Positions 8,910 to 17,799 of a stretch of DNA of 64,000 nt are shown in pieces. Under the pieces are notes generated by a model. The model made no database searches. It saw only the letters and a list, made by a program, of their open reading frames with translations, and was not told the DNA's origin. The stretch comes from Haloactinomyces albus (GTDB lineage: Bacteria; Actinomycetota; Actinomycetes; Mycobacteriales; Pseudonocardiaceae): the NCBI RefSeq assembly GCF_031458135.1, contig NZ_JAVDXW010000001.1, forward strand, positions 4,712,001 to 4,776,000, in the 5' to 3' direction. The translations under genes were made by a program, and so were the position numbers. Numbering within the stretch: the stretch's first letter is position 1; each line of letters opens with the position of its first letter.

Positions 8910-11173
8910 GTGGAGGCGGTTCGGAAACCGCGCAGGCGGAGGCTGTTGCTGACGACGAAAACGGAGCTGAAGGCCATGGCGGCACCGGCGATCATCGGAT
9001 TGAGCAGCCCCGCTGCGGCCAGGGGCAGTGCGGCGATGTTGTAGGCGAAAGCCCAGAACAGGTTGCCCTTGATGGTGCCGAGAGTGCGGCGGGACAGGCG
9101 GAGCGCGTCCACGGCAGCACGCAGGTCGCCGCGCACGAGGGTGAGGTCGCCTGCTTCGATGGCGACGTCGGTGCCGGTGCCCATGGCCAGGCCGAGGTCG
9201 GCCCGGGCGAGTGCGGCGGCGTCGTTGATGCCGTCACCGACCATGGCGACCACCCCGCCCTCGGACTGCAGCCGGGTGACCACCGTGACCTTGTCCTGCG
9301 GCAGGACCTCGGCGATGATCTCGTCGATGCCCACCTGCGTGGCGATGGTGTGGGCGACGGCCTCGTTGTCGCCGGTCAGCAGGATCGGTCGCAATCCGAG
9401 GTCACGAAGGCCGCGAACGGCCTCGGGCGAGGTGGGCTTGATGGTGTCGGCGATGGTCAGCACCGCGTGGGCCTGCCCGTTGCAGGCAACGACCACGGCC
9501 GTGCTGCCCTGCCGCTCGGCGGCCAGCTTGGCGGTTTCCAACTCCTCGGGCACCCGGACGCCCCACTGTTCCAGCAGCTTCGTCCGGCCGACGAGAACGG
9601 CATGGCCGTCGACGATGCCCTGCACGCCGAGCCCCTCGATGGTGGTGAACTCCTCGATGGCCGGCAAGGTCCCTGCTCGCTCGCGGGCACCGCGTGCGAT
9701 GGCCTGAGCGATCGGATGCTCCGATCCGCTTTCCAGTGCACCCGCCAGCGCGAGCGTGCGGGCCTCGTCGGTTTCCTCGATCACATGCACGTCGACCAGA
9801 TCCATCCGACCGGTGGTCACGGTGCCGGTCTTGTCGAGCACGACAGTGTCGATGCGCCGCGTGGACTCCAGGACTTCGGGGCCTTTGATGAGGATGCCCA
9901 TTTGGGCACCTCGGCCGGTGCCGACCAGCAGGGCAGTGGGAGTGGCCAGCCCGAGCGCGCAGGGACAGGCGATGATCAGCACCGCGACGGTCGCGGTGAA
10001 CGCCATCGTGGCCGTGGCCCCGGTGGTGAGCCAGAAGACCAGGGTGGCCAGGGCCAGGGCGATCACGACGGGGACGAACACCGCGGAAATGCGATCGGCC
10101 AGCCGTTGCACCCGGGCCTTACCGGTCTGGGCGTCCTCGACGAGCTTGGCCATCCGGGCGAGTTGCGTATCCGAGCCGACCCGAGTGGCCCGGACGACAA
10201 GCCTGCCGCCGGCGTTGACGGTGGCTCCGACCACCGTGTCGCCCTGCTGGACCTCGACCGGGACGGATTCGCCGGTGAGCATGCCGGTATCCACGGCCGA
10301 CGAGCCTTCCTCGACCACCCCGTCGGTGGCGATCTTTTCCCCGGGGCGGACCACGAACAGGTCGTCGACGCGGAGCTGCTCGGTGGGGATGCGTTGCTCC
10401 CCGCCGTCACGCAGGACCGCGACATCTTTGGCGCCCAGTTCCAGCAGAGCCCGCAGCGCCGCTCCGGAACGCCGTTTGGAGCGGGCTTCGAAGTAGCGGC
10501 CCGCCAGAATGAACGTGGTCACCCCGGCGGCCACTTCGAGATAGATCGAGCCGGTTCCGCTCGTGCGTTCGATGGACAACTCGAAGGCGTGCGTCATGCC
10601 GGGAACCCCGGCAGTGCCGAACAGCAGCGCGTACAGCGACCAGCCGAACGCTGCCAGCGTCCCCATGGAAATCAAGGTGTCCATCGTGACCGTGCCGTGG
10701 CGCAGATTCGTCCACGTTGCCCGATGGAACGGCCACGCACCCCACACGACCACGGGAGCGGCCAGCGTGAGGGAGATCCACTGCCAGTAGGTGAACTGCC
10801 ACGCGGGCACCATGGCCAGGACGATGACCGGCACGGACAACACCGCGGAGACGGTCAGCCGCTGCCGCAGTGACCTCGTCGGGTCCTCGGGTTCGTCGGT
10901 ACCCGCGGGCGGTACCTCCGCACGGGTCGGCTGCGGCAGGGCGGCGGTGTATCCGGCGGTTTCGACCTGATCGAGGAGTTGCTGCGGGTCCATTCCGTCC
11001 GGATAGGTGACCTTGGCCTTTTCGGTGGCGTAGTTGACCGTGGCGGTCACCCCGTCGAGCTTGCCCAGCTTCTTTTCGACTCGAGAGGCACATGAAGCGC
11101 AGGTCATGCCGCTGATGGCCAGCTCCACCTGCTGTTCGGACGAGGTCGTCGAAGGGTCGGCATCGGTGCTCAT
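8903..11173 (-). CDS. copA: Copper-translocating P1B-type ATPase
   Basis: This 756-aa pump exports Cu(I) across the cytoplasmic membrane at the cost of ATP. One N-terminal heavy-metal domain has GMTCASC (Cys25, Cys28), followed by eight membrane helices with the CPC transport motif in [13 protein letters not shown]. The actuator has TGES, the catalytic domain DKTGTVTTG, the nucleotide site SEHPIAQA, and the hinge [11 protein letters not shown]. The ATG at 11173 is chosen over 11191 because AGGAAGGA lies just before it. It is the last gene of csoR-copZ-copA, 106 bp after copZ with a perfect palindrome in between. Confidence 0.95.
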   Translation of the reverse strand: MSTDADPSTTSSEQQVELAISGMTCASCASRVEKKLGKLDGVTATVNYATEKAKVTYPDGMDPQQLLDQVETAGYTAALPQPTRAEVPPAGTDEPEDPTRSLRQRLTVSAVLSVPVIVLAMVPAWQFTYWQWISLTLAAPVVVWGAWPFHRATWTNLRHGTVTMDTLISMGTLAAFGWSLYALLFGTAGVPGMTHAFELSIERTSGTGSIYLEVAAGVTTFILAGRYFEARSKRRSGAALRALLELGAKDVAVLRDGGEQRIPTEQLRVDDLFVVRPGEKIATDGVVEEGSSAVDTGMLTGESVPVEVQQGDTVVGATVNAGGRLVVRATRVGSDTQLARMAKLVEDAQTGKARVQRLADRISAVFVPVVIALALATLVFWLTTGATATMAFTATVAVLIIACPCALGLATPTALLVGTGRGAQMGILIKGPEVLESTRRIDTVVLDKTGTVTTGRMDLVDVHVIEETDEARTLALAGALESGSEHPIAQAIARGARERAGTLPAIEEFTTIEGLGVQGIVDGHAVLVGRTKLLEQWGVRVPEELETAKLAAERQGSTAVVVACNGQAHAVLTIADTIKPTSPEAVRGLRDLGLRPILLTGDNEAVAHTIATQVGIDEIIAEVLPQDKVTVVTRLQSEGGVVAMVGDGINDAAALARADLGLAMGTGTDVAIEAGDLTLVRGDLRAAVDALRLSRRTLGTIKGNLFWAFAYNIAALPLAAAGLLNPMIAGAAMAFSSVFVVSNSLRLRGFRTASTQ

Positions 11174-11222
11174 GGCGTCCTTCCTGTTCACCGTGGTGTG
11201 GTGGCTGATTCCGGGAGGCGCT

Positions 11223-11246
11223 GGTCAATTTCTCGAGAAATTGACC
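11223..11246. promoter_or_regulatory. Perfect 24-bp palindrome between copZ and copA
   Basis: GGTCAATTTCTC is followed directly by its exact reverse complement, centred on CTCGAG. As DNA it is an ideal dimer-binding operator; as RNA it folds into a 10-bp stem closed by a UCGA tetraloop about 50 nt before the copA start codon. It bears no resemblance to the C/G-run CsoR box upstream of csoR. Possible roles are an internal operator, a processing or attenuation hairpin setting the CopZ:CopA ratio, or a remnant of an inserted element. Confidence 0.7.
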
Positions 11247-11279
11247 GACCCGCTCAGGGGAGGATCAGCCGGACACCGT

Positions 11280-11489
11280 CTATGGGGTTGTCAGCTCGTA
11301 CCCGGCTTCTTCGACGGCGGCACGCACATCGGCATCACGGATCGGCTCGGAACTGGTCACCGTGACCGCGCCGGTGGACAGGTCCACTGCCACATCGGAT
11401 ACGTTGCTGATCTCGCTGATTTCCTCGGTCACCGACCGGACGCAGTGCTCGCAGCTCATTCCGGTCACGGTGTAGGTCGCCTCGGTCAT
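11280..11489 (-). CDS. copZ: Copper chaperone, heavy-metal-associated domain
   Basis: This 69-aa protein is one ferredoxin-like HMA domain with the metal site GMSCEHC at about residues 10-16 and the ending AAVEEAGYEL. CopZ proteins bind Cu(I) through the two cysteines and pass it to the N-terminal domain of CopA or to CsoR in the cytosol. GAAAGG stands eight bases upstream of the ATG. It lies 47 bp after csoR and 106 bp before copA on the same strand, so co-transcription from the CsoR-controlled promoter is likely. Confidence 0.92.
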   Translation of the reverse strand: MTEATYTVTGMSCEHCVRSVTEEISEISNVSDVAVDLSTGAVTVTSSEPIRDADVRAAVEEAGYELTTP

Positions 11490-11536
11490 GGGTGTGGCCT
11501 TTCGTGCTGTGTCGTGGGGTGAGCAAGGGAGTGTGC

Positions 11537-11818
11537 TCAGGAGCGCACCAGGCGGGCGATCGCCTCACTGGCTTCGCGGACCTTCTCGTCGGCGGCGTCG
11601 CCGCCTTCGGTCAGGGCCTCGGAAACGCAGTGCTTGAGGTGGTCGTCCATCAAGCCCAGCGCGACGGATTGCAGTGCCTTGGTGGTCGCGCTGATCTGGG
11701 TCAGTACGTCGATGCAGTACTGGTCGTTGTCGATCATCTTGGCCAAGCCCCGGACCTGGCCCTCGATACGGCGCAGCCGCGTGGCGTACTCGTCCTTGTC
11801 CTGGGTGTAGCCGTGCAT
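11537..11818 (-). CDS. csoR: Copper-sensing transcriptional repressor CsoR
   Basis: This 93-aa all-helical repressor has the DUF156 signature RLRRIEGQVRGLAKMI and the Cu(I)-binding triad Cys35, His60, Cys64 (in QYCIDVL and DDHLKHC). Copper binding releases it from a C/G-run operator and derepresses copper export. A matching palindromic box lies at 11873-11888, about 55 bp upstream of its start, so the operon is expected to be autoregulated. The second-shell Tyr34 next to Cys35 is also present. First gene of csoR-copZ-copA. Confidence 0.95.
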   Translation of the reverse strand: MHGYTQDKDEYATRLRRIEGQVRGLAKMIDNDQYCIDVLTQISATTKALQSVALGLMDDHLKHCVSEALTEGGDAADEKVREASEAIARLVRS

Positions 11819-11872
11819 CGCGTCCTCCTCGGTTCCGGCGGGGAAGTTCGATCACCCCGTCCCCGTTTATAT

Positions 11873-11888
11873 ATACCCCTAGGGGGTA
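11873..11888. promoter_or_regulatory. CsoR-type operator
   Basis: ATACCCCTAGGGGGTA is a near-perfect inverted repeat of C and G runs around TA, the known CsoR box pattern. A run of TATATA directly to its left would serve as -10-like sequence for the minus-strand csoR promoter. Its position, 55 bp upstream of csoR, supports copper-responsive control of csoR-copZ-copA. Confidence 0.8.
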
Positions 11889-11965
11889 GAGGTGTCAAAG
11901 TGTGGTGCCGACTCCGGGCACCGGATCGCGAGATGCGCGTCCCCACCGACTCCGGCAGGCTTCCG

Positions 11966-12916
11966 TCAGTGCGCGGACCGCCGTGCCAGCAGCGGAGAGT
12001 GCGCCAGCAGCGCCACCCCGAAGCCGAGAATGATCGCGCCGGAGACGAGGAGGAGCGCTGTGCCACCGGTGCGGGGTAGCGACTCGCCGAATCCGGCCAC
12101 GCCCAGTACGTAGGCGACGAGTGGATCGGTGATGACGATGGCGGTGACCGAGGGAGCCAACGGGCCGCTGGCGTAGGCGGCTTGCTGCAGGGAGAAGCTG
12201 GCCAGGGAAACCGCGGCCAGTGTATAGCCGGGCCAGCTGGTGAGCAGGCCGGTGAACCCGGTGGTGGCGAAGGTGGCGGCAGCGAGCTTGGTGACGGCCG
12301 CGCCGACGGCGAACAATGCGCCTGCGGCCACCGACAGCAGCGCCGCTCGTTGGACCGGTGCCCTGTTGCGCCCCGAGAGCACCAGTACCGCGGCAACCAG
12401 AATCACGGTGCCCATCGTGGCCAGGAGCGGGACCCGGTGGATGGTGTCGGTGGCAGGCAGGGCCCGAGTGGACAACACCAGTGCCAGGCCTGCGCAGATC
12501 ATGCTCGCTCCGATCCAGCCGCCGCGCCCCGGGCGGCGGCCGGTGCCGAGTGCGGCCAACGGCAGGCTGAACAGCAGGGTGGTGACCATCAACGGTTGCA
12601 CCGCCGAGATCGAACCCACGTGCAGGGCGGCGGCTTGAAGAAAGAATCCGCAGGCGTCGAGGAGCCAACTCGACAGCCACAGCGGACTGGTCAACAACGC
12701 GATCACAAAGCCGACGCCGTATCCGACTCGCCTGCGTGATGTGCGGAGGCGAGTTTCCACGGCCGGCTGTAACGGCGGTACGGCTGCGGGAAGGCCGACC
12801 CCACGCCGCTGACCGCGCCGCATGGTGCCCGCCAGCTGAGAGGCCGCGCGCTGCTCACCGGCGGCGCTCAGCGCGGACAGCGCCGCCGCCAGCAGAGCCA
12901 ACACGAGGACCCACAC
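11966..12916 (-). CDS. DMT superfamily permease (EamA-like)
   Basis: This 316-aa integral membrane protein has about nine or ten hydrophobic helices, with an N-terminal half containing LHVGSISAVQPLMVTTLLFSLPLAAL and a C-terminal half with YASGPLAPSVTAIVITDPLVAYVLGV, the two inverted drug/metabolite-transporter repeats. It resembles actinobacterial DMT proteins annotated as multidrug or magnesium-type transporters; substrate unknown. The start is the GTG at 12916 (VWVLVLALLAAAL). It lies upstream of csoR on the same strand, but the CsoR box separates the two, so it is probably not copper-related. Confidence 0.75.
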   Translation of the reverse strand: MWVLVLALLAAALSALSAAGEQRAASQLAGTMRRGQRRGVGLPAAVPPLQPAVETRLRTSRRRVGYGVGFVIALLTSPLWLSSWLLDACGFFLQAAALHVGSISAVQPLMVTTLLFSLPLAALGTGRRPGRGGWIGASMICAGLALVLSTRALPATDTIHRVPLLATMGTVILVAAVLVLSGRNRAPVQRAALLSVAAGALFAVGAAVTKLAAATFATTGFTGLLTSWPGYTLAAVSLASFSLQQAAYASGPLAPSVTAIVITDPLVAYVLGVAGFGESLPRTGGTALLLVSGAIILGFGVALLAHSPLLARRSAH

Positions 12917-13166
12917 CGCGCCGCCCCTCTACCTCGACGAGAACCCGGCCATACCGGCTCAACCCGGTGATACTGCCCATCCATTCCGCTTACCGGCTCT
13001 CTTCCGACCGCTCGAGCGACAGTCCCCGCCGGGGAGCAAGTGTGCAGCAGGGATATCCGGTACCCGCGGAGGTGAGTGCGCCTGGGGATCGGGGAATCCC
13101 CGGAGAAGTGGCTCGGGAGTTCCGGCTGGGCCGGGCTCGACTCCGGCGATACAGCGAGGTGCGGCG

Positions 13167-14375
13167 ATGAAGGAGACGATTCGGCTGGGGCGCATCGCCG
13201 GAGTGCGGATCGGACTGCACTGGAGCGTGGTGGGCATCGTGGTGTTGGTGGCTGCCGGATTGGGTGGTTATCAGCTTCCTGTCGTGCTACCCGGCCATTC
13301 GACGGTTGGTTACGCGCTCGGAGGAGTGGCCGCTGCCGTGCTCCTGGTGGGTTCGCTGCTGGGGCACGAGATGGCGCATGCCGTCATGGCCAGGAGGAAC
13401 GGAGTGGCGGTGGAGGGCATCACCCTGTGGCTGCTGGGCGGGGTTGCGCGATTGCGGGGTGAGGCGCGTAGCCCGGGGGCCGAGTTGCGCATCGCGGTGG
13501 TCGGTCCGCTCGCCAGCGTGGCGTTGGCGGTGCTGTTCGGCGCGGCCGTATGGGTCTCGGCATGGAGCGGCGTGAACGACGTGGTCGTGGTCGTGCTGGG
13601 ATACCTGGCTCTGCTCAACCTGGTGCTGGCGGTGTTCAACCTGGCCCCCGCGGCGCCGCTGGATGGCGGACGGATTCTGCGGGCGGTGCTGTGGGCATGG
13701 CGTGGTGATCGGTTCAAGGCCGCCGTATGGTCGGCGCGGGCCGGGCGTGGCCTCGGTTTCCTGCTGGCCGCCGCGGGCTTCGTGCAGTTGCTGACCCGTG
13801 GTGCCGAGGGACTGTGGTGGGTGCTGCTGGGCTGGTTCGTCGCGAGTGCGGCATCGGCTGAACAGCAGCAGGCGCGGATCGGTGTGGCACTGGCCGAGGT
13901 ACACGTGCGCGATGCGATGTCCGGCCCTGTCGAAGCCGTCGACGGGCGGCTGACTGTCGAGCGATTTCTGCGGGCCGGCGGGTTCGAGCGAAGACACGAT
14001 GCTGTCCCGCTGCTGGACGCGGCCGGGCGACTCGACGGACTGACCACCGTCAACCGGCTCGGGCAGGTCCCGGAGCAGGCACGCGCGGTGACTCCACTGG
14101 AGAAAGTCGCTTGTCCCGCGGAGCAGGTTCCGGTAGCCGAACCGGACGAGCCGCTGGCGGTCGTGCTTCCCCGGTTGACCAAGGAAGCAGGAGGGTACGC
14201 ACTGGTCTTGCGTGCCGGTGAGCTCGTCGGAGTTGTGGCACCGTCGGACATCGGTCGGATCGCCGGTGCGCGTGGCCTGCGTATCGACATTCCCGGAGAT
14301 TCCGGTCCCGGTCGAGCGGCAAGGGCCTCTCCACCGCAGGGCTGGTGGTACCCGGGCCAGCAGCATCCCCGGTGA
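13167..14375 (+). CDS. Site-2 protease family zinc metalloprotease with CBS domains
   Basis: This 402-aa membrane protease of family M50 has the zinc-binding GHEMAHA (His67, Glu68, His71) in a membrane helix and the third ligand in PLDGGRILRAVL near residue 163, so the active site is complete. About five or six membrane helices occupy residues 15-225; a CBS pair follows (about 240-370: VHVRDAMSGPVEAVDGRL, GELVGVVAPSDIGR), which probably senses adenylate ligands. Such enzymes cut membrane-bound anti-sigma factors or other substrates within the membrane. It is convergent with the large fusion gene, 21 bp apart. Confidence 0.9.
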   Translation: MKETIRLGRIAGVRIGLHWSVVGIVVLVAAGLGGYQLPVVLPGHSTVGYALGGVAAAVLLVGSLLGHEMAHAVMARRNGVAVEGITLWLLGGVARLRGEARSPGAELRIAVVGPLASVALAVLFGAAVWVSAWSGVNDVVVVVLGYLALLNLVLAVFNLAPAAPLDGGRILRAVLWAWRGDRFKAAVWSARAGRGLGFLLAAAGFVQLLTRGAEGLWWVLLGWFVASAASAEQQQARIGVALAEVHVRDAMSGPVEAVDGRLTVERFLRAGGFERRHDAVPLLDAAGRLDGLTTVNRLGQVPEQARAVTPLEKVACPAEQVPVAEPDEPLAVVLPRLTKEAGGYALVLRAGELVGVVAPSDIGRIAGARGLRIDIPGDSGPGRAARASPPQGWWYPGQQHPR

Positions 14376-14396
14376 GTACACCCACCATCGGAGCGG

Positions 14397-16853
14397 TCAG
14401 ATGATGTTGTGGTGCTGCAGGTATCGAAACATCGCGATACCGGGAAGGATGGGGAGCCAGTAGGTCAACAGCCGGGAGGTGAGCACGGCCGTCACCGAGG
14501 CGGTCGGTGAGATCCCCACTGCGCTGAGGCCTGCGATCAGTGCGGCCTCCACCGCACCGAGTCCGCCGGGTGCCGGTACGAGATGGCCGAGCGTGTTGCC
14601 GATGACGAACACGGTGAGCACGGCAGGCAGTGAGAAGCTCGTGGTCAGGGCGGCCAGGCTCGCGGCGAGGCCGAGGCCGGAGATCATCAGGTAGCCGAAT
14701 CCCCCACCGAACAGCTGTGCGGCACGGACCGGGTGGCGCAACGTCTCGAGCAGCTCACCGGCGACCTCCAGTGAAGGCCGGACGATCCGACGGCGCCCGA
14801 ACGGTGATGCGGCCAGGGCACCGACGAGGACCAGTATCGCGCTGATCGTCAGTACGACCGGCCAACCGGTTGGAATCGACAGGTTGCGCGGCACGCCGGA
14901 CGTATCGACTCCGAAGAAGCCGATGATGCCCAGCAGGACCGCCACCGCCCCCGTGCCTGCCTGGTTCAACACCGTGACTCCGACCGCTGATGATCGGCGC
15001 AGGCCCAGTCGCTCCATGTAGATGATGTTGATGCCGAAGAAACCGGCGCCGCTCGGTGTGGTGCGCCCGGTGAACGCGGCGGCCACCTGTACCGCGGTCG
15101 TGCGCCAGAACGGCAGGGGAGTCCGGCTGGAGCCGAGGATGGACACCGCCGACATCGGGATCGCCAGGATTCCGGCGACCACCGCGGCCGCCAGCCAGCC
15201 CCAATGGGCATGCCGCAGTGCCTCCAGCACCTCTCCGAAGCTCGACAGCTCGGGCAGTAGCAGGTAAATGGCGGCGCCGATGAGGAGCAGTCCGACGATG
15301 GTGACCGGCCGTACGGGGGAGCGGAAACCCGGGATCGGGCACTGAATGCGGTCGGCGAGGGTCTCGCGCAGCTCGGCCAGCAGGTAACGGTGCGCACCGG
15401 GCTGGGCCAGAATCCGCCGCGGCAGGGCAAGGGGGCGCAGGTTCACCAGCGCTGCCTCGAGTTGCTCGATCGGCAGCGCTCGCATCGCGGTGGTCACCGT
15501 GCGGTCGATACCGGCCACCGAGGCCAGCGAGACCAGTGCCTCGGCAAGATCCTGGGCGCGGCGCGCCGCCCCGGCCCCTGCCTGGCTGAACGTGAAGTTG
15601 AGCAGCCAGGGACGGTGTTCGGAGTCGATGAGGAGATTCTTGGTCCGCAGGTCGTGATGGGCGATGCCTGCTTCCGCCAGTATCGCGATCTGTGCCCAGA
15701 TCGCCTCCAGCAACTCGTCATCGAGTTCGTTGCTCGAAAGCTGCGGTAGCCGACGTCCGCCATCGACCTGCCGGTGCACCAGCAGAGGTGGGGCGTGCTT
15801 CACGTCGCAGGCCAGTACGACAGCAGGAGTGCGCACCCCCGCCCGTTCGGCCAGCAGCGTGACATAGGCCTCGTGCTCGACTTCGTGGTGGGCGCTTGCC
15901 AACCGCGGTTCGTCCTGCACATCGAGCAACGCGAGCACGCGGCTGGCCTTGTACAGGATCCCGGCACGCCGGTGCAGACGGCGTACCACCTTCACCCGGA
16001 ATGTTTCCCCGCTCTCGGTGGACACCGAAAACTGGCGCGGTTCCAGCAACCGGTATTTGAGCGCGGTCACCGACACGGGGCCGAAATCGGACATCTCCAG
16101 CTCCCGGCGGACGACCTCCGCGGAGATCTTGTGGCCGGGAGCGCCCCAGACGAGATGGAACAACGTGCCCACGCCCCAGCCGAGCAACGCACCGGCCACC
16201 ACGTCCCACGGCAGGTGGTAGCCCAGGTGAATCTCCGCCACGGCGATCAGCACGGTGAGCACCCAGCCGACGAGACGCACGGGGCCACCGAGATACGGTG
16301 CGGCAACCACGGTGAGTACGGCCATGATGGCCACGCTCGTGGCGGGGAAGTCGAACTCGGTCATGGGGGTGAGCAGTGACTGTGCCGATATCGGACGGTT
16401 GCCCAGGAGCCAGTGCATCCCTTCGGCGAGCACCCACGTCACACCGCCCGCTGTCGCGCAGAGCAGGCCCAGTCGAATGAATTTGAGATACAGGGCGACT
16501 GCGGTGACTGCGGCGATGCCCACCCAGGAACCGAACCAGGTCAGCACGATCCACACCGGGTCCGATACCGAGGGGATCCTCGCCAGCTGCTGGGAGATCG
16601 CGATTTCGACCGGGTTGGCCGGGACGAGGGCCAGCAGCACGCTCACCGTGAGCAGTCCGCCCGCAACGAGAATCCGGAGGAGGTCGCGGGGACGCCGGCC
16701 GATGGACAACCGCAACCGGGGGTCGGAGGGGCCCATTCCCTCAGCCGGCGATCCTTCGGCGTTACGCACTGCTCCACCTACTCTTGAGCCATCGGCAGCT
16801 GGACGTGCCCTATTGTCTCCGGTCGGCAACAGGCCGCATGTGTTCGTCCACAC
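14397..16853 (-). CDS. Membrane fusion protein: PAP2-like, kinase-like and LPG-synthase-type flippase domains
   Basis: This 818-aa protein has three parts. Residues about 55-235 are a six-helix PAP2-like domain: NRPIS and IHLGYHLPWDVVAG are kept, but the PSGH histidine motif reads PATS. Residues 240-490 are an aminoglycoside-phosphotransferase/RIO-like kinase fold with AHHDLRTKNLLID (His399-Asp401-Asn406), but the DFG metal aspartate is Asn419 (LLNFTF). Residues 510-810 are the eight-helix LPG_synthase_TM/UPF0104 region ending APGGLGAVEAALIAGL. The architecture occurs in actinobacterial cell-envelope proteins; here both enzymatic parts look degenerate. The start is uncertain: GTG 16853 is maximal, ATG 16736 also fits. 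The TetR gene lies just upstream. Confidence 0.8.
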   Translation of the reverse strand: MWTNTCGLLPTGDNRARPAADGSRVGGAVRNAEGSPAEGMGPSDPRLRLSIGRRPRDLLRILVAGGLLTVSVLLALVPANPVEIAISQQLARIPSVSDPVWIVLTWFGSWVGIAAVTAVALYLKFIRLGLLCATAGGVTWVLAEGMHWLLGNRPISAQSLLTPMTEFDFPATSVAIMAVLTVVAAPYLGGPVRLVGWVLTVLIAVAEIHLGYHLPWDVVAGALLGWGVGTLFHLVWGAPGHKISAEVVRRELEMSDFGPVSVTALKYRLLEPRQFSVSTESGETFRVKVVRRLHRRAGILYKASRVLALLDVQDEPRLASAHHEVEHEAYVTLLAERAGVRTPAVVLACDVKHAPPLLVHRQVDGGRRLPQLSSNELDDELLEAIWAQIAILAEAGIAHHDLRTKNLLIDSEHRPWLLNFTFSQAGAGAARRAQDLAEALVSLASVAGIDRTVTTAMRALPIEQLEAALVNLRPLALPRRILAQPGAHRYLLAELRETLADRIQCPIPGFRSPVRPVTIVGLLLIGAAIYLLLPELSSFGEVLEALRHAHWGWLAAAVVAGILAIPMSAVSILGSSRTPLPFWRTTAVQVAAAFTGRTTPSGAGFFGINIIYMERLGLRRSSAVGVTVLNQAGTGAVAVLLGIIGFFGVDTSGVPRNLSIPTGWPVVLTISAILVLVGALAASPFGRRRIVRPSLEVAGELLETLRHPVRAAQLFGGGFGYLMISGLGLAASLAALTTSFSLPAVLTVFVIGNTLGHLVPAPGGLGAVEAALIAGLSAVGISPTASVTAVLTSRLLTYWLPILPGIAMFRYLQHHNII

Positions 16854-16907
16854 CCGGCGAACAAACGCGGTGGCTTCGTTCGGACCGTGCAGGAGGCTCG
16901 GTAGTGG

Positions 16908-17633
16908 CTACGACTGCCGTGCTGCATCGCCGCAGCCGTTTCGCGTCAAGTCGTCCGGAAGCGGCAGCGAGCGGTGCGGATCAAGTTCGACGCCACCCGA
17001 GCGCAGGACGTGATCGAGGATCGTCCAGATCGCTCCGGTGAGCTGCTCGACGAGAGCCTCCCGGCTGATGCCCGCGGGGTTGTCCAGCCATCGTGTGCCT
17101 GCGGACTCGACGTAGCCGACCAAGCCGAAGGCGGTCGTCTCCGCGGGGCTCGGATCGAGCTCGAAGGCAAGCAGGTACTCGGTGAACAACCGGGTGAGGT
17201 GCCTGCCCAGGGTGGTCTTGATGTTGGTGAAGCTGCCTGTACCGGTGGTTTCGGCGACAGGCGAGCAACGGAGAAGGTAACGGTAAAGGTGGGTGTGTTC
17301 GGTGAGCCAACGCAGGTGAGTCTCGACCGCCATGGTGATCATTCGCATCGGCGAGCCCTGTGGGTGCCATACCGGCGCGAATTCCTCGGTGAGCAGTTCG
17401 GTGACCCGTTGTGAGACAGCGCGCTGCAGGTCACTCGCGCTGCCGAAGTGCTTGTACAGCCGGGTTCGAGCCACCCCGGCCTGTTGCGCGATCTGTTCGG
17501 TCGATACCTCGGGTCCGTGCTCGGCGATCGCGGCGAGCGCCGCGTCGACGAACTCCGCCCGACGGCGCTCGTGCTGACCCGCCCACCGAGTAGCACGGCC
17601 GTCCGGCCGAGAGCGGCGGGTGCTTATCGGCAT
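16908..17633 (-). CDS. TetR/AcrR family transcriptional regulator
   Basis: This 241-aa protein carries a TetR N-terminal HTH (AALAAIAEHGPEVSTEQIAQQAGVARTRLYKHFGSASDL, about residues 31-65) and an all-helical ligand-binding domain whose C-terminal region (GYVESAGTRWLDNPAGISREALVEQL) resembles regulators of the TetR_C group common in mycobacteria. The ATG at 17633 is preferred over a TTG at 17651. It is on the same strand as, and 54 bp before, the maximal start of the large membrane fusion gene, which it may control. Ligand unknown. Confidence 0.85.
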   Translation of the reverse strand: MPISTRRSRPDGRATRWAGQHERRRAEFVDAALAAIAEHGPEVSTEQIAQQAGVARTRLYKHFGSASDLQRAVSQRVTELLTEEFAPVWHPQGSPMRMITMAVETHLRWLTEHTHLYRYLLRCSPVAETTGTGSFTNIKTTLGRHLTRLFTEYLLAFELDPSPAETTAFGLVGYVESAGTRWLDNPAGISREALVEQLTGAIWTILDHVLRSGGVELDPHRSLPLPDDLTRNGCGDAARQS

Positions 17634-17727
17634 GTCGGTGAGTCTACCCAATAGCGGGTACGGAATGTATCCCTGCGATTTTCGAGTACGCCTCGCCTCC
17701 CATCACCGTCCGCCGATGTGGTGGGCA

Positions 17728-17757
17728 GCTCGGAAGTTTTCGGGGAAACTTCCGAGC
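17728..17757 (-). terminator. Hairpin terminator after the acyl-CoA synthetase gene
   Basis: GCTCGGAAGTTT and AAACTTCCGAGC form a perfect 12-bp stem around a six-base loop (TCGGGG), 43 bp past the stop of the minus-strand acyl-CoA synthetase gene and before the TetR gene. There is no U-run, as is common for actinobacterial intrinsic terminators. Confidence 0.75.
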
Positions 17758-17799
17758 CCGCCCGAGGCCAACCGGAGGCACCGCTCAATGCGCGGGGGT

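Noticed and set aside
9350-10873. A 507-aa plus-strand frame within the copA region
   Set aside because: It is fully antisense to the copper ATPase, whose motifs are intact; composition is Gly/Asp/His-rich without family features.
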